The position numbers and the translations under genes were made by a program. This document shows, piece by piece, positions 7,500 to 13,069 of a stretch of DNA of 13,069 bases. The stretch is taken from the NCBI RefSeq assembly GCF_023230885.1, contig NZ_JALNWM010000086.1, positions 1-13,069 on the forward strand, in the 5' to 3' direction. Below the pieces are notes generated by a model that was given only the letters and a program-made list of their open reading frames with translations, had not been told where the DNA came from and did no database searches. The stretch comes from Desulfocurvus sp. (GTDB lineage Bacteria; Desulfobacterota; Desulfovibrionia; Desulfovibrionales; Desulfovibrionaceae). Numbering within the stretch: position 1 is the stretch's first letter; each line of letters starts with the position of its first letter.

Positions 7500-7528
7500 A
7501 GAATACAGGAAAAGGTGTTGCATGGGAA
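7500..7528 (-). promoter_or_regulatory. Possible sigma-70-type promoter for the epimerase/HD-GYP pair
   Basis: On the minus strand TTCCCA (7528-7523) and TATTCT (7505-7500) are separated by 17 nt, each matching four of six consensus positions. The site lies about 62 nt before the ATG at 7437, in a locally less GC-rich patch. The rest of the 225-nt gap 7438-7662 holds GC-rich sequence and a 12-bp palindrome CAGGGCGCCCTG at 7629-7640, just after ntrY. Confidence 0.3.
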
Positions 7529-7662
7529 GGAGCAAAGACAAAAACCCCGCGCCGGAAGGGAATATCGGGACGGAGCGCCCCGCTGCGGCAGAGGGCGGGA
7601 GGGACGGCGGCACCCCGGGCGGCGGGGCCAGGGCGCCCTGCGGCGGCGGGGGGAGAGGGGAA

Positions 7663-9864
7663 TCAGGCCGTGGGCAGCTCCACGACCAGCATGGAGCCCC
7701 GGGGCTTGTTGGGCACGGCGCGCACATAGCCGTGGTGGTCGCTGACGATGGACTTGACGATGGTCAGCCCCAGGCCCGTGCCCCCGCGCTTGCGCGAGAA
7801 ATAGGGCTCGAAGAGCTTGGAGCGCTCCTCCTGGGTCAGCCCGGGGCCGTTGTCGCGCACCTCCACGCGCACCCAGCCGGTGACCCCGTCGTGGGTGACC
7901 ACCACGTCCACCCGGCCCTCGTCCTGGCCCACCAGCGCCTCGGCCGCGTTGGTCAGGATGTTCAGGAATACCCGGCGCATGCCCTGGGGGTCCATCTTGA
8001 TGGGCGGCAGGTCCGCCGGGCAATCCAGGGTCCAGGAGATGTCGCTGTGGCTGTTGTGGAAGGTGCTGACCACCTCTTCGAGCAGCGGCGCCAGCCGCCC
8101 CGGGGCGAGCCTGGCCTCGGGCAGCTTGGCGAAGGCCGAGAACTCGGCCACCATCTGTTGCAGGTGCTCCACCTGGCGCACGATGAGCCCCGTGCACTGG
8201 ACGAACACCGGGTCCTCGATCTCGGGGCCGAATTTGCGCTCGATGCGCTGGGCCGAAAGCTTGATGGGCGTCAGCGGGTTCTTGATCTCGTGGGCAATGC
8301 GCCGGGCCACCTCGCGCCAGGCGGCCACGCGCTGCATCTTCTCCAGCTCGGTGATGTCCTCGAACACGGCCACCAGCCCCGCGTCGCGGCCCTCGCTGGT
8401 GCGCAGGGTCACGCAGTTGATGAGCAGCTTGATATAGCGGCTGCCCAGGGTCAGCTCCACCTGGCGCTGCCATTGCGACCCCGGGCTCTCCATGAACTGC
8501 TCGAATATCTCGCGCAGCATGCCCAGGTATTCCCCGCCCAGCAGTTCGAGGGGCTTGCGGCCCTGGATGACCTTGCCGTCCAGGCCGAGCATGTCCTCGG
8601 CGGCCTTGTTCACCGTGCTGATGCGGCCTTCGCTGTCCAGGGAGATGACCCCGGCGGTGATGTTGTCCAGGAGGGCCTCGATGTAGCGGCCCCATTGCTC
8701 CAGCTCGCGGTTCTGCTGGTTGAGTTGCAGGTTGGCCTGGGTCAGGTGGGCGCGGCTTTGTTGCAGGTCGCGGGCCATCTGGTTGAAGCTTTGGACCAGG
8801 AAGCCCAGCTCGTCGCTGGACTGGTCCTCCAGGCGCACGGACAGGTCGCCCCGGGCCACGCGCTGGGTGCCCTCGGCCAGGGCCTGCACCGGGGCCGACA
8901 GCTCCTTGGCCAGGCGCATCCCGAACCAGATGGCGCCCATGACAATAAGCAGGGTGACCACGGCCAGGAGCACATACAGCGCCAGCTTCCACTGGTGCTT
9001 CATGGTCCGTATCTGCTTGTATTCGCTCACCCCGCGCACGATGTGGTCGAGCTTGTAGAGCAGGCCGTGGCCGATGGTCTCGCCGAGCACGAGGTAGCCC
9101 TGGGCCCCGCCGTCCACGGGCAAAACGCCCACCACCATGTCGGCCACCGGGCCGGGCCGGATGGTGGACCAGAACTCCGGACGCTCGCGCAGGCCGTCCC
9201 AGTCCACGCGGTCCTTGATCTCGGGCCAGACCTCGCTCCAGGGCCCGTCGGCATGCCAGGCGCGCTCGACGCGGTCGGGCCCGAGCTGCCCCAGCAGCCC
9301 CAGGTCGTATTCCGCGCGTTTTTCGCCCAGGTAGGCGCTCATGGCCTTGCCGCCCCAGGCCATGCGCCCGGCGCGCGCGCTGTCCAGAACGTGCCCGGCG
9401 CGGCGCTCCAGGCGCTCCTGCGACGAGGCGTAGAAGGCCTGGCCGACCTCCAGGGCCTGCTCCAGCGACTCCTCCACCTGGGTCTTGAACCAGAAGTCCA
9501 CGGAAGTCTGCACGAACAGGGCGCCCAGGCCGAACATGAGCACCGTGGGCACGATGGACAGGGTCAGGAAGGAAATGACCAGCCGGGTGCGCAGCTTGGA
9601 GCCCAGCACCCGGCGGCGGCGCTCCAGCACCAGCTTGACCATGTTGCGCACCACGACGAAAAGCACGACGCACAACAGGATGACGTTGATGTTGAACAGT
9701 GCCAGGAAGGCCAGGGAGCTGATCTCACCGAAATACTTGAGCTCAACACCTGTCAGCACCACCACGACGACAAGCAGCGCCAGGGCCAGCAGTATCTCGC
9801 GCTGGCGGCGCTTGCGCTCCCTGGCGGAGCCCACGCTGACCTTGATGGATTCGGATTTTTCCAC
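7663..9864 (-). CDS. ntrY: NtrY-type membrane sensor histidine kinase
   Basis: A 733-residue kinase with the NtrY layout. Two hydrophobic segments lie at about 24-42 and 51-72, and a third at about 95-118. An extracytoplasmic region (about 119-290) is followed by a fourth segment at about 292-312. Next come a HAMP linker (about 313-366) with SAPVQALAEGTQRVARGDLS, and a PAS domain (about 390-490) with ALLDNITAGVISLDSEGRI. The kinase core has H525 in RRIAHEIKNPLTPIKL, N-box NILTNAAEAL, G1 DNGPGL, and G2 GGTGLGLTIVKSIV. All ATP-binding and phosphoacceptor motifs are intact, so it should autophosphorylate and pass phosphate to NtrX. The GTG at 9864 is nine nt after the DUF4390 stop with only a weak AGGCGGGC upstream, so coupling to that gene is likely. 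The sensed signal is unknown. Confidence 0.9.
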   Translation of the reverse strand: MEKSESIKVSVGSARERKRRQREILLALALLVVVVVLTGVELKYFGEISSLAFLALFNINVILLCVVLFVVVRNMVKLVLERRRRVLGSKLRTRLVISFLTLSIVPTVLMFGLGALFVQTSVDFWFKTQVEESLEQALEVGQAFYASSQERLERRAGHVLDSARAGRMAWGGKAMSAYLGEKRAEYDLGLLGQLGPDRVERAWHADGPWSEVWPEIKDRVDWDGLRERPEFWSTIRPGPVADMVVGVLPVDGGAQGYLVLGETIGHGLLYKLDHIVRGVSEYKQIRTMKHQWKLALYVLLAVVTLLIVMGAIWFGMRLAKELSAPVQALAEGTQRVARGDLSVRLEDQSSDELGFLVQSFNQMARDLQQSRAHLTQANLQLNQQNRELEQWGRYIEALLDNITAGVISLDSEGRISTVNKAAEDMLGLDGKVIQGRKPLELLGGEYLGMLREIFEQFMESPGSQWQRQVELTLGSRYIKLLINCVTLRTSEGRDAGLVAVFEDITELEKMQRVAAWREVARRIAHEIKNPLTPIKLSAQRIERKFGPEIEDPVFVQCTGLIVRQVEHLQQMVAEFSAFAKLPEARLAPGRLAPLLEEVVSTFHNSHSDISWTLDCPADLPPIKMDPQGMRRVFLNILTNAAEALVGQDEGRVDVVVTHDGVTGWVRVEVRDNGPGLTQEERSKLFEPYFSRKRGGTGLGLTIVKSIVSDHHGYVRAVPNKPRGSMLVVELPTA

Positions 9865-9873
9865 GGCGCCCGC

Positions 9874-10497
9874 CTAGTAGTTGAATTCGAGCTGGTAGCT
9901 CACGGGCGCATAAAGGTCGAAGGACCAGAAAAAAAGCGTGTAGCGCATCCAGACCGGCACCTCCAGGCGATCCACGGAGATTTCCAGGCGCAGGCGGTAC
10001 TGGTGGCCGGGCAGCAGGCTTTCCCAGGGGCCGAGGTTCAGGGCCAGGGCGCCCCAGCCCTTGTCCAGCAGGGCCGGGAGGTCCTTGCCGCGCAGGGGCC
10101 TGGCCTCGCCGGGCAGCTCGAGGATGTAGTCGTTGGCCAGGGCGTCCTTGGCCAGGGGGCTGACGAAAGACGCCGAGGCCACGTTGGTGTCGGTCCACAG
10201 GCTCTTGCGGCGGTAGACCGTGGCCCGGCACTTGAGGCCCACGGTGGTCCCGGCGGCCAGCTCCTCCTCCAGGGCGCGCACCTCGGGCAGGCCGACGCCG
10301 AAGCGCACGGAGATGTCCCCGGCCTGGTTGTCGAGGACGAGGTTGCGCAGGTCCAGGGCGCCGTCCGGGGCCGGGGGCGCCCCGCCTCCCTGGGCCGCCG
10401 CGCCCGCGGCCAGCCCCAGGACCAGGGCCAGCGCCAAAAACAGACGCGCCAGGGCGCGCCGTGCCGGTGGGTGGGGATATGCGGTGCGACGAAGCAA
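9874..10497 (-). CDS. DUF4390 family exported protein, neighbour of ntrY
   Basis: About 207 residues. The N-terminus has arginines, then a hydrophobic stretch ALARLFLALALVLGLAAG and AAAQ. It reads as a Sec signal peptide cleaved at about residue 33, so the mature protein is probably periplasmic or lipid-free outer-face. The mature part is predicted beta-rich, with LRNLVLDNQAGDISVRFGVGL, a middle region, and the C-terminal FWSFDLYAPVSYQLEFNY. This pattern and its position directly before ntrY identify DUF4390, whose function is unknown. The start is not certain. The frame is open to 10749, over the rlmH start, which is not credible. TTG at 10497 gives a normal signal peptide, but its upstream AGGAGA is rather far away. 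Being first in the ntrY transcript, it could be an accessory that presents a signal to the NtrY extracytoplasmic domain; that is inference. Confidence 0.75.
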   Translation of the reverse strand: MLRRTAYPHPPARRALARLFLALALVLGLAAGAAAQGGGAPPAPDGALDLRNLVLDNQAGDISVRFGVGLPEVRALEEELAAGTTVGLKCRATVYRRKSLWTDTNVASASFVSPLAKDALANDYILELPGEARPLRGKDLPALLDKGWGALALNLGPWESLLPGHQYRLRLEISVDRLEVPVWMRYTLFFWSFDLYAPVSYQLEFNY

Positions 10498-10578
10498 CGT
10501 GATTCCGGTGCCTTTTCTCCTGCGCCGCCTGCCCCCCGGGAGCCGGGTTGCGCTGGCGGGCGTTTCCTGACAAGTAAA

Positions 10579-10596
10579 CCAAGGCCCGCGCCTTGG
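10579..10596. promoter_or_regulatory. 7-bp inverted repeat in the DUF4390-rlmH divergent region
   Basis: CCAAGGC (10579-10585) and GCCTTGG (10590-10596) form a perfect inverted repeat around CCGC. It lies 35 nt before the rlmH start and 82 nt before the DUF4390 start, between divergent genes, so a terminator role is unlikely. It could be an operator or a leader hairpin. CTGACA at 10567-10572 and TTGCCA on the minus strand overlap or flank it, but no good matching -10 boxes are seen. Confidence 0.45.
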
Positions 10597-10630
10597 CAAC
10601 CGGCGGGGCACATCCACGGCGGGAGGCTTC

Positions 10631-11101
10631 GTGCGGCGCATTCGTTTCATCTGGGTCGGCAAACTGCGCAAGGGCTGCTGGCAGGACGCCGCCGAGCTGT
10701 ACCTGGGCCGTGTGCGTCCGCTTGTGCCCTGCGAGGAGATCGTGGTCAAGGACGCTCCGGCACACCTGCCCCCCGAGGCGAAAAAAGCCTGGGAGGGCGC
10801 CAGGATACTGGAACGGCTCGGCCCGCAGGACTACCCCGTCGCCCTGGACGAGGCCGGGCGGACCATGACCTCCCCGGCCCTGGCCCGGCGGCTCACCGCC
10901 TGGACCGACGACCCGGCCGGCGCCCCGTGCTTCATCGTCGGCGGCGCCTTCGGGCTGTCGGCCGAGGTGCTGGCGGCCTGCCGCGAGCGCCTGTCCCTCT
11001 CGCCCATGACCTTCCCCCACGAGCTGGCCCGGGTGATCCTGCTGGAGCAGGTCTACCGCGCCCTGGCCATCGCCCGGGGCCTGCCCTACCACCACGCCTG
11101 A
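10631..11101 (+). CDS. rlmH: 23S rRNA pseudouridine-1915 N3-methyltransferase RlmH
   Basis: A 156-residue SPOUT-class methyltransferase, the normal RlmH (YbeA) length. It methylates pseudouridine 1915 in helix 69 of 23S rRNA on the assembled 70S ribosome, using S-adenosylmethionine. Visible family features are IRFIWVGKL at the N-terminus, ALDEAGRTMTSPALA (71-85), the knot's SAM-binding loop FIVGGAFGLS (101-110), and the C-terminal MTFPHELARVILLEQVYRA block ending in LPYHHA. The usual LxxxGK(x)xSS segment is slightly changed, to DEAGRTMTS. It starts with GTG at 10631, with a strong GGGAGG 4 nt upstream. It is divergent from the DUF4390-ntrY block and is followed after 34 nt by a small unknown gene that is probably cotranscribed. 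Confidence 0.95.
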   Translation: MRRIRFIWVGKLRKGCWQDAAELYLGRVRPLVPCEEIVVKDAPAHLPPEAKKAWEGARILERLGPQDYPVALDEAGRTMTSPALARRLTAWTDDPAGAPCFIVGGAFGLSAEVLAACRERLSLSPMTFPHELARVILLEQVYRALAIARGLPYHHA

Positions 11102-11135
11102 CCCCGCGCCCCGCGCGGCCGCGAGGAGCCCCCTC

Positions 11136-11360
11136 ATGGCACTGACCGACCTGGACTACCTGGACAAGATCGAAGCCTTCATGACCTCGGGCGACATGGC
11201 CTTCGAATTCGAGCACGGCGACGAGGCCCGGCGCCTGGAGATACTGGAATTCCTGGAGCGGCTCATGGATCTGGCCGAGCTGGCCGACGCCCAGGCCACC
11301 CGGCTGATCTTCAAGGACGGCTACATGGACATGCTCGCGGACGACAGCGCCCAGAAATAG
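11136..11360 (+). CDS. Small acidic protein of unknown function downstream of rlmH
   Basis: A 74-residue protein I do not recognise. It is acidic and predicted mostly helical, for example DEARRLEILEFLERLMDLAELADAQA at roughly 29-54, with no signal peptide, membrane segment, cysteine or known motif. The coding case is good: ATG at 11136 is preceded by GAGGAG at 7-8 nt spacing, codon use matches the neighbours, and it sits 34 nt after rlmH on the same strand. Its last 40 nt overlap the 3' end of convergent rsmG, which is unusual because both C-terminal coding sequences are then constrained together. A role linked to ribosome maturation is possible only by location. Confidence 0.7.
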   Translation: MALTDLDYLDKIEAFMTSGDMAFEFEHGDEARRLEILEFLERLMDLAELADAQATRLIFKDGYMDMLADDSAQK

Positions 11361-11968
11361 CGCCATCCGGCGCCCGAGGGATACCGCGCCCGCCCGGCGA
11401 GGCAAAAACCCGGGGGCAGCTGCGCCGGGGCCGGGGCGTCCTGGTTGGCCATAACCACGCACAGCCCGCCCGGGGCGAGCATGGGCCGCACGAAGGCCAG
11501 CAGCTCGCGCCAGGGCATGAACGCCCGGCTGAGCACCAGGTCGGCGGGCAGCTCCGCCGCGGGCAGCTCCTCGGCGCGGCAGGCGCGGACCTCGGTACGC
11601 GCCAGGGTCATGCGCCCGAGGGCCGTGCGCATGAACGCCACGCGCTTGCGGCGCGGCTCCACCAGCAGGTAGCGCCCCGGGGTCCAGAACACGCGCAGTG
11701 GCAGCCCCGGCAGCCCGGCCCCCGCGCCGAGGTCCAGGCAGCGCGGCACCTCGGGCAGAGGCAACCCGGCCAGGAAATCCGCCAGATGCCAGGAGTCGGC
11801 CACCAGGTTGGCCAGGGCGTCCCGCCAGTCGCGCGCGCTGACGAGGTTCACGGAATCCTTCCATTGCACAAGGACGGTCAGATAGGCCGCCAGGGCCGCC
11901 GCCTGGGGCGCGGCAAGCTCGCGGCCCAGGTCGCCGGCCAGGGAGGCGACTTCGCCGGGGCTGGGCAT
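11321..11968 (-). CDS. rsmG: 16S rRNA (guanine-527 N7)-methyltransferase RsmG
   Basis: About 215 residues of the RsmG/GidB class I methyltransferase family, which modifies G527 of 16S rRNA near the decoding site. Visible are the N-terminal WKDSVNLVSARD (36-47), SAM motif I CLDLGAGAGLPGLPL (77-91), LLVEPRRKRVAFMRTAL, then VLSRAFMPWRELLAFVRPMLAPGG. The start has two options. The ATG at 11975-11977 sits one base after AGGAG, which is too close. The ATG at 11966-11968 has the same AGGAG ten nt upstream and is preferred; the difference is three residues. The gene converges on and overlaps the small unknown gene by 40 nt. It is divergent from fabD across a structured intergenic region. Loss of this enzyme is known in other bacteria to give low-level streptomycin resistance. 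Confidence 0.92.
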   Translation of the reverse strand: MPSPGEVASLAGDLGRELAAPQAAALAAYLTVLVQWKDSVNLVSARDWRDALANLVADSWHLADFLAGLPLPEVPRCLDLGAGAGLPGLPLRVFWTPGRYLLVEPRRKRVAFMRTALGRMTLARTEVRACRAEELPAAELPADLVLSRAFMPWRELLAFVRPMLAPGGLCVVMANQDAPAPAQLPPGFCLAGRARYPSGAGWRYFWALSSASMSM

Positions 11969-12027
11969 TCCCTGCATTCTCCTTTATAAGAGGCGGACCC
12001 GGGCGCCGGGAGCGGCGCGACGGCAAC

Positions 12028-12041
12028 CGCCGGACCGGCGC
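12028..12041. promoter_or_regulatory. 14-bp palindromic element, copy 1 (rsmG-proximal)
   Basis: CGCCGGACCGGCGC: two 6-bp arms CGCCGG and CCGGCG around a single A, plus a shared C. It lies about 50 nt upstream of the rsmG start. The identical 14 bp recurs at 12153-12166 near fabD. A perfect 6-bp inverted repeat (GCGGCG 12040-12045 with CGCCGC 12050-12055) directly adjoins it. Confidence 0.5.
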
Positions 12042-12086
12042 GGCGTGCGCGCCGCATCGGCGCGGCCTTGCCGTCCGGCTTTTCGC

Positions 12087-12115
12087 GGCGCCCTGTCCGC
12101 CTTGACAGGGGCGCC
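12087..12115. promoter_or_regulatory. Strong hairpin covering a TTGACA hexamer, upstream of fabD
   Basis: GGCGCCCTGTC (12087-12097) pairs with GACAGGGGCGCC (12104-12115), giving 11 bp with one bulged G and a 6-nt loop. TTGACA, a perfect -35 hexamer for fabD, is at 12102-12107 in the loop and 3' arm. The base at 18-nt spacing begins TACCCC, a poor -10. As the flanking genes are divergent, a terminator role is unlikely. Confidence 0.4.
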
Positions 12116-12152
12116 CCCGCCGGGCTACCCCGCCGGGCACACGCCAAAGAGT

Positions 12153-12166
12153 CGCCGGACCGGCGC
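12153..12166. promoter_or_regulatory. 14-bp palindromic element, copy 2 (fabD-proximal)
   Basis: Identical to the sequence at 12028-12041 and 125 bp from it, ending 30 nt before the fabD ATG. The two 6-bp arms around a central A suit a dimeric binding protein. The position between a possible promoter and the ribosome binding site would fit a repressor site or a leader hairpin. Confidence 0.5.
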
Positions 12167-12196
12167 CGTCCCGGTCCTGATACTGGAGGAACGACC

Positions 12197-13069
12197 ATGA
12201 ACGCAACCACCCCGCTGGTGGCGGTGAATTTTCCCGGCCAGGGCTCCCAGGTCAAAGACATGGGCCGCGACCTGGCCGAGGCCGACGACCGCTACATGTA
12301 TTACTGGACCCTGGCCGAAAACATCAGCCGCCAGCCCCTGCGCGAAATCTACTGGGGCGGCGACGACCAGGACATGGCCGACACCCGCGCCCTGCAACCG
12401 GCCCTGACCGTGGCCGCCCTGACCCTGTGGATGTACGCAGCCGGGCGCGTGACGGCCCACTGCTTCGGCGGGCACAGCCTGGGCGAGTATCCGGCCCTGG
12501 CCGCCGCCGGGGCGCTCACGGTGGAGGAGGCCCTGGAGCTCGTGTCCCTGCGCGGGGCGCTCATGGCCGAGGCGGGCGGGCCCGACCAGGGCATGACCGC
12601 CCTGCTCAAGCTCGGCCGGGACGACGCCGAGGCCGTGGCCGCCCAGGCCCGCGAGGCCACCGGCCGCGAGATCCTGGTCGCCAACTACAACACCCCGGGC
12701 CAGTTCGTGCTCTCGGGGCACAAGGACGCCCTGGAAGCAGCCGCCGCCCTGGCCAGGGAACGCAAGGGCCGGGCCATCCCCCTGCCCGTGTCCGGAGCCT
12801 TCCACAGCCCGCTGGTGGCCGAGGCCGCCCGGGAGCTGGAAAAGCGCCTGGCCAAGGCCGACTGGCGCCAGCCCAAGGCCCCGGTGTTCCTCAACGTCAC
12901 CGCCGACGCCCAGACCGGGCCCGAGGCCATCGCCGCGGCCATGGCCCGCCAGATGACCTCCCCCGTGCGCTGGACCGAGATCAACCGCAACCAGTATGCC
13001 CTGGGCGCCCCCACCTTCTGCAAGCCCGGGCCCAAGGGCGTGCTTACCAAGATGCTCGGCCAGAACCAG
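12197..13069 (+). CDS. fabD: Malonyl-CoA:ACP transacylase (FabD), 3' end outside the window
   Basis: The frame is open for 291 codons to the right edge without a stop, close to the normal family length of about 300. It moves malonyl groups from CoA to acyl carrier protein to start each type II fatty acid synthesis cycle, in the cytoplasm. Catalytic features are all present: FPGQGSQ (12-18), nucleophile S94 in GHSLGEY (92-98), R119 binding the malonyl carboxylate, H203 in SGAFHSP, and Q252 in RQMTSPVRW. The C-terminal strand reads FCKPGPKGVLTK, with Lys276 where most FabD proteins have Glu in the E-x-GP motif. ATG at 12197 follows TGGAGGAA. It is divergent from rsmG, and its upstream region has paired palindromes and a TTGACA-bearing hairpin, so transcription is probably controlled there. 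Confidence 0.92.
   Translation, partial: MNATTPLVAVNFPGQGSQVKDMGRDLAEADDRYMYYWTLAENISRQPLREIYWGGDDQDMADTRALQPALTVAALTLWMYAAGRVTAHCFGGHSLGEYPALAAAGALTVEEALELVSLRGALMAEAGGPDQGMTALLKLGRDDAEAVAAQAREATGREILVANYNTPGQFVLSGHKDALEAAAALARERKGRAIPLPVSGAFHSPLVAEAARELEKRLAKADWRQPKAPVFLNVTADAQTGPEAIAAAMARQMTSPVRWTEINRNQYALGAPTFCKPGPKGVLTKMLGQNQ

Noticed and set aside
7532..7546. Possible sigma-54 promoter (GG/GC pair on the minus strand) before the epimerase gene
   Set aside because: The GG and GC dinucleotides are 11 nt apart instead of the strict 10, and the surrounding bases do not match TGGCAC-N5-TTGC.
10498..10749. Longer N-terminus for the DUF4390 protein reaching 10749
   Set aside because: It would overlap the start of rlmH on the other strand and place an Arg-rich extension before the signal peptide, which would spoil export.
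6496..11145. A plus-strand open frame of about 1549 codons antisense to ntrY, the epimerase and the DUF4390 gene
   Set aside because: Very long antisense frames are expected in GC-rich DNA. The product is a His/Gln/Gly/Ala-rich low-complexity string with no domain, while the opposite strand has recognisable proteins with intact motifs throughout.

Overview
This 13 kb window is very GC-rich, densely packed chromosomal DNA. The gene set is a Deltaproteobacterial style of core housekeeping genes plus sigma-54-dependent two-component regulation (NtrY/NtrX and an HD-GYP response regulator). Base composition, frequent GTG starts and the DUF4390-ntrY pairing suggest a sulfate reducer of the Desulfovibrio group. 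That assignment is inference; no rRNA or other decisive marker is present. I see no tRNA, rRNA, insertion sequence, phage gene or CRISPR array.

Left part (1-3472). A minus-strand cluster runs metallophosphoesterase, exodeoxyribonuclease III (xth), then the first 41 codons of a gamma-glutamylcyclotransferase-like protein that leaves the window. The spacings are a 10-nt gap and an 8-nt overlap, so it looks like one transcript. Divergent from it is a plus-strand pair, 5-formyltetrahydrofolate cyclo-ligase and a YfiH/PgeF-family laccase-domain protein. They overlap by 28 nt, and the ribosome binding site of the second lies inside the first. A YnfA-family small membrane protein follows.

Middle part (3533-10497), all minus strand, in transcription order: a DUF4390 exported protein; an NtrY-type membrane histidine kinase; a 225-nt gap with a possible promoter; a TIGR01777 nucleoside-sugar-epimerase-like protein; a REC-PAS-HD-GYP response regulator coupled to it by a GTGA overlap; a 186-nt gap holding five copies of a 15-bp tandem repeat; and an NtrX-type sigma-54 activator. 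A nested hairpin at 3489-3522 separates the end of this block from the convergent ynfA gene. The kinase NtrY and its expected partner NtrX are thus separated by two other genes, one of them a probable cyclic-di-GMP phosphodiesterase. Envelope sensing, sigma-54 transcription and c-di-GMP turnover may therefore be wired together here, which is inference from gene order.

Right part (10631-13069). Plus-strand rlmH is followed by a 74-residue unknown protein. That protein's 3' end overlaps convergent rsmG by 40 nt. Divergent from rsmG is fabD, cut by the window edge but with all catalytic residues present. The 200-odd-nt rsmG-fabD intergenic region is unusually structured. It holds two identical copies of a 14-bp palindromic sequence, one near each gene start, and a strong hairpin covering a TTGACA hexamer.

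No stretch longer than about 230 nt lacks a gene. The most interesting non-coding signals are the paired palindromes before fabD/rsmG, the 15-bp repeat before ntrX and the inverted repeat between the DUF4390 gene and rlmH. I did not find convincing evidence of a wholly new system.
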